The position numbers were made by a program, and so were the translations under genes. A DNA stretch of 10,049 nucleotides. Origin: Echinostoma caproni (Eukaryota > Platyhelminthes > Trematoda > Plagiorchiida > Echinostomatidae). Location of the stretch: contig UZAN01048067.1 in assembly GCA_900618425.1 (NCBI GenBank), positions 12,197-22,245 of the forward strand, written 5' to 3'. Positions 8,276-10,049 of this stretch are shown one piece after another. The number at the start of each line of letters is the position of its first letter. Positions within the stretch are counted from its first letter, which is position 1. The notes below the pieces were generated by a model, which saw nothing but the letters and a program-made list of their open reading frames with translations, had not been told where the DNA came from and ran no database searches.

Positions 8276-8457
8276 GGGCACTGAATCTGAAAAGAGCGCG
8301 CACGAAACTAGCGGTGCGTTCAAACTTCTTCAGCAACAGGGCAGTCAACTCATGGAATAATTTACCACAGGAGCTGGTGGAGCTAGGTAACGTACATGAT
8401 TTGAAGAAGGAGCTCGATAAGCGCTGGTCGAACTTATTTCCGGAAGTAAACGCATAG
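8276..8457 (+). pseudogene. C-terminal tail of non-LTR retrotransposon ORF2
   Basis: This open stretch gives RTKLAVRSNFFSNRAVNSWN followed by NLPQELVELGNVHDLKKEL and DKRWSNLFPEVNA, then a TAG at 8455-8457. The 'FF.NR..N.WN.LP' block is typical of the last 60 residues of ORF2 in CR1/Jockey-like elements, after the RT domain. It continues in the same frame as the endonuclease before it, so the deletion junction, between about 8250 and 8285, kept phase. The tail contains no stops in about 60 codons, unlike the endonuclease region. Confidence 0.88.
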
Positions 8458-8517
8458 TTTAAGGTCTGGAAACATTGGTAGGATTTTTCATATATTAACA
8501 GGGGAAGGCTTCCAAAT

Positions 8518-8531
8518 GTGAGGTCTCTCAC
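8518..8531 (+). repeat. Small stem-loop in the 3' untranslated region of the non-LTR element
   Basis: GTGAG (8518-8522) and CTCAC (8527-8531) form a perfect 5-bp stem with a GTCT loop, about 60 nt past the ORF2 stop. Some non-LTR elements use 3' stem-loops for recognition by their reverse transcriptase; here that is only a suggestion. Confidence 0.4.
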
Positions 8532-8612
8532 CTGAACAGGGGGAGAAGATATTCATTTTCTTTCTCTTCCCTTGCGAGGCGGAGATGAATGGGACGAGAA
8601 GAAACGTGTAGA

Positions 8613-9170
8613 ACTACAATATGGAACGCTGTTGTCCAATCTGCTCCTAATACTTTGGACCGTGCCGTGGGATCTCAATTGAATGTGTTCACTGCCAGGT
8701 TTTGATTCTCTCGCATTATGCAAGAAAACGGAGAAGCATTGAAGCAGTTTGTTTCTAAATTGAAATGAGCCGTGCGATTTTATGAGTATTCTAAGTTGAC
8801 TCGGAAGGAACTCGAAGGATTTATGTTTATTCAGCGATTCATGTCGGGCATCAAAGACGATCGACCTTGAGAATCACTCTTGAAAGAGGACGCCGATAAA
8901 GTGATATGGGAGAAGGCCTGCGAACTGGCCTACATTAGAGACGAAATATTGAAGCAAGCAAAGTAGTTTTCCTAACACAGTGAACTTTTTGAGGTCTATA
9001 AAGTATTTCCTCTACTAAGGAACAGTACAAAGAAAGGAATCACATGCTACAAATGTGAAAGTGCGGCCTACAAAGCCAATTACCCCTTGTGCCCAGCTCG
9101 ATCAGCAGACTGCATTACCTGCCATAAGATCGGTCACTTTATTCATGATTGTCATCAGAAGAATATGCGT
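8613..9170 (+). pseudogene. gag: Ty3/gypsy gag with two zinc knuckles
   Basis: The frame gives SQLNVFTARF, a stop (8703-8705), FSRIMQENGEALKQFVSKLK, a stop (8766-8768), AVRFYEYSKLTRKELEG and MFIQRFMSGIKDDRP, a stop (8868-8870), ESLLKEDADKVIW and KACELAYIRDEILKQAK. The pattern 'GE.L..FV..L' followed by 'RF..GI.D......LL.E' is the usual gypsy gag capsid region. Stops follow at 8964 and 8973. Two knuckles end it: CYKCESAAYKANYPLC (9045 on), where a Tyr stands in the His position, and CITCHKIGHFIHDC, a normal CX2CX4HX4C. Gag would coat the element RNA. The N-terminus is not preserved or not recognisable before 8613. Confidence 0.88.
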
Positions 9171-9275
9171 ATCAATATGCAACCGTGTGTGTTTAGTGTC
9201 TCCAAGTTGCAGTTTCTCGGCTACATCTTTTCTCAAGAAGGCGTACACCAGAGTGAACAAAAAGCGACTGCCCTT
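9171..9275 (+). pseudogene. Fragment of Ty3/gypsy reverse transcriptase
   Basis: Immediately after the second knuckle the same frame reads NMQPCVFSVSKLQFLGYIF followed by SQEGVHQSEQKATAL. 'K..C.F....L.FLG..IS..G' is the RT region that lies well downstream of the catalytic YxDD site and before the thumb/RNase H. Protease, fingers and palm are absent, so this is a deletion junction lying at or near 9168-9180. About 30 codons survive, with no stop. Confidence 0.85.
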
Positions 9276-9618
9276 CCTCCACTCAACTTCCATCACACGA
9301 TTTACAAGAAGCGCCTAAAATCATACCAGGATACATACAGATGAGAAACTAAACCGTTGAAGGCTCGGTGCCATGTACGGACTAAAAACCAAGTTACTCA
9401 GAAGGAGCTCCCTGTGTTTCCGCCTCCGCTCGAAGTTGTAAAAGTTTTGGGACCAGGAACGTACCTGCAAGAATGAAAAGGTTAACGCAAGACAACTCAA
9501 CAAAATTCTGATGTCAAGTGGTCAGAAGGAAACTTGCCAATCAAATGACACAGCAACAGCTCCTACTGTAAGATCGAACGCAGCCCAGACGTTCCAGCCG
9601 GAACCCCAAACCAGTTGA
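9276..9618 (+). pseudogene. Ty3/gypsy integrase C-terminal remnant
   Basis: After the RT fragment comes IYKKRLKSYQDTYR, a stop at 9342-9344, then KARCHVRTKNQ and EVVKVLGPGTYLQE, a stop at 9474-9476. 'V...LGP.TYLV' is the conserved block near the end of gypsy integrase, and the following NARQLNKI (9484-9507, shifted by one frame) matches the usual '..H..QL' ending. A Ser/Thr/Pro-rich tail runs to a TGA at 9616-9618. The integrase zinc-binding and catalytic domains are missing, which defines a second large deletion near 9275-9300. Confidence 0.8.
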
Positions 9619-9642
9619 CCGTTATCTATTATAAACGTTAAT

Positions 9643-9655
9643 AAAAGGAAGGAGG
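9643..9655 (+). promoter_or_regulatory. Polypurine tract (plus-strand primer site)
   Basis: AAAAGGAAGGAGG is all purine and directly precedes TG at 9656. In LTR retrotransposons this site resists RNase H and primes plus-strand DNA synthesis, so its 3' edge marks the start of the 3' LTR. Its position just past the integrase tail fits. Confidence 0.8.
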
Positions 9656-10049
9656 TGATGATATGCGGTGTAACACATTTGTTTGATAACACTTGTACAA
9701 ATTGCTCCCCTTGAACGTGCAACATAAATACTCGATGCTTACACAGAAGTACAGACATACACGCACGTGACATGGACGTTCATCACATGTCACCTTAATT
9801 ACAGTGACCAATCAGACTGCACCACGTGTATGTTTGGTGTTGATTGGCTGGCTGCTGATTACTTTCACGGCCAGTATCGGCTAAGGACATGCTTCTGTCA
9901 TTGTACATGAATTACGTTGCTACTATTCTCTGCTAGTTCAAATGATTTACTTAAGTGCATATTACCAGTTGTTGAATCTGTTTGCCGCCCTCCACACGTT
10001 CCACCCCAACAGTCTGTCTAGTCATCTCTCCCTCCAGTGTCATTGTCTG
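9656..10049 (+). repeat. Ty3/gypsy 3' LTR, running to the end of the window
   Basis: The LTR begins TGATGATATGCGG right after the polypurine tract and is not coding. It contains a TATA-like AACATAAATAC (9721-9731), an 8-bp inverted repeat GTGACATG (9767-9774) with CATGTCAC (9786-9793), and CCAAT and E-box motifs described separately. No CA terminus can be picked out with confidence and the copy is probably cut by the window edge. At least 394 bp are present, a normal LTR length. Confidence 0.7.
9764..9847. promoter_or_regulatory. Cluster of CCAAT and CACGTG motifs in the LTR
   Basis: CCAATCA at 9808-9814 and its exact reverse complement TGATTGG at 9841-9847 give two opposed CCAAT boxes. CACGTG, an E-box palindrome, occurs at 9764-9769 and 9823-9828. 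Such motifs bind NF-Y and bHLH factors in animals, so this may have been the LTR enhancer. Binding is inferred from motif alone. Confidence 0.45.

Larger units (their letters stand above)
7360..8540 (+). mobile_element. Internally deleted non-LTR retrotransposon (CR1/Jockey-like)
   Basis: One reading frame, interrupted by stops and one short frame slip, carries an apurinic-type endonuclease domain and then the extreme C-terminus of an ORF2 protein. The 366 codons from 7360 to the stop at 8455-8457 compare with roughly 900 or more for a complete ORF2 of this type. No reverse transcriptase motif (such as FADD) is present, so the catalytic domain has been removed internally rather than by the usual 5' truncation. 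The 3' boundary is uncertain, between the stop and the start of gypsy gag near 8613. I cannot separate CR1 from Jockey or related clades without the RT domain. Confidence 0.88.
8613..10049 (+). mobile_element. Compacted Ty3/gypsy LTR retrotransposon, 3' part with LTR
   Basis: A single frame (8613-9476) carries gag, two zinc knuckles, a fragment of reverse transcriptase and the integrase C-terminus; protease, most of RT, RNase H and the integrase core are missing. A polypurine tract at 9643-9655 and an LTR starting TG at 9656 follow. A complete internal region of this superfamily is around 4-5 kb, against about 1 kb here. Seven in-frame stops make it inactive. I did not find a 5' LTR; gag begins about 150 bp after the non-LTR ORF. 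The clade within Ty3/gypsy is not assigned. Confidence 0.9.

Overview
This window reads as invertebrate metazoan repeat DNA. I find no intact host gene. It is a row of decayed retrotransposons, all on the + strand, belonging to three superfamilies. The host is not determined. The CR1/Jockey-like C-terminus and the BEL/Pao and Ty3/gypsy proteins resemble those common in flatworms, but arthropods and other invertebrates carry relatives, so 'flatworm' is only a weak suggestion. There are no bacterial signatures such as operons, ribosome binding sites or intact polycistronic genes.

Layout. Positions 1-847 hold no recognisable gene, only some short hairpins. At 848-855 a purine run abuts a TGTTACGG sequence, which looks like the polypurine tract and start of an LTR. 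An open but ATG-less frame (1031-1597) leads into a nearly complete BEL/Pao polyprotein fossil (about 1561-6400). It contains gag, zinc knuckle, aspartic protease, reverse transcriptase, RNase H and integrase in order, broken by about nine frameshifts and many stops. Key catalytic residues are also changed: YVDD is now YVDN, and the middle Asp of the integrase triad is now Lys. One frameshift coincides with a 10-bp duplication containing the only N in the window, at 1948, and is probably an assembly join.

Positions 6401-7340 hold no gene I recognise; they contain a 9-bp-arm inverted repeat around a 10-bp palindrome, and a (CA)6 run. From about 7360 to 8457 lies a non-LTR retrotransposon remnant. 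Its endonuclease domain is joined directly to the extreme C-terminus of the reverse transcriptase ORF, with the catalytic RT domain missing. About 150 bp later a Ty3/gypsy remnant begins (about 8613). It carries gag, two zinc knuckles, a short piece of RT and the integrase C-terminus, all in one reading phase despite two large deletions. It then has a clear polypurine tract (9643-9655) and an LTR running off the window end, with CCAAT, E-box and TATA-like motifs.

None of these products can work together today. The window records successive insertion and decay of retroelements. I do not see a novel biological system; the points most worth checking are the N-containing duplication, the phase-preserving compaction of the gypsy copy, the internal deletion of the non-LTR copy, and the possible orphan LTR at 848.
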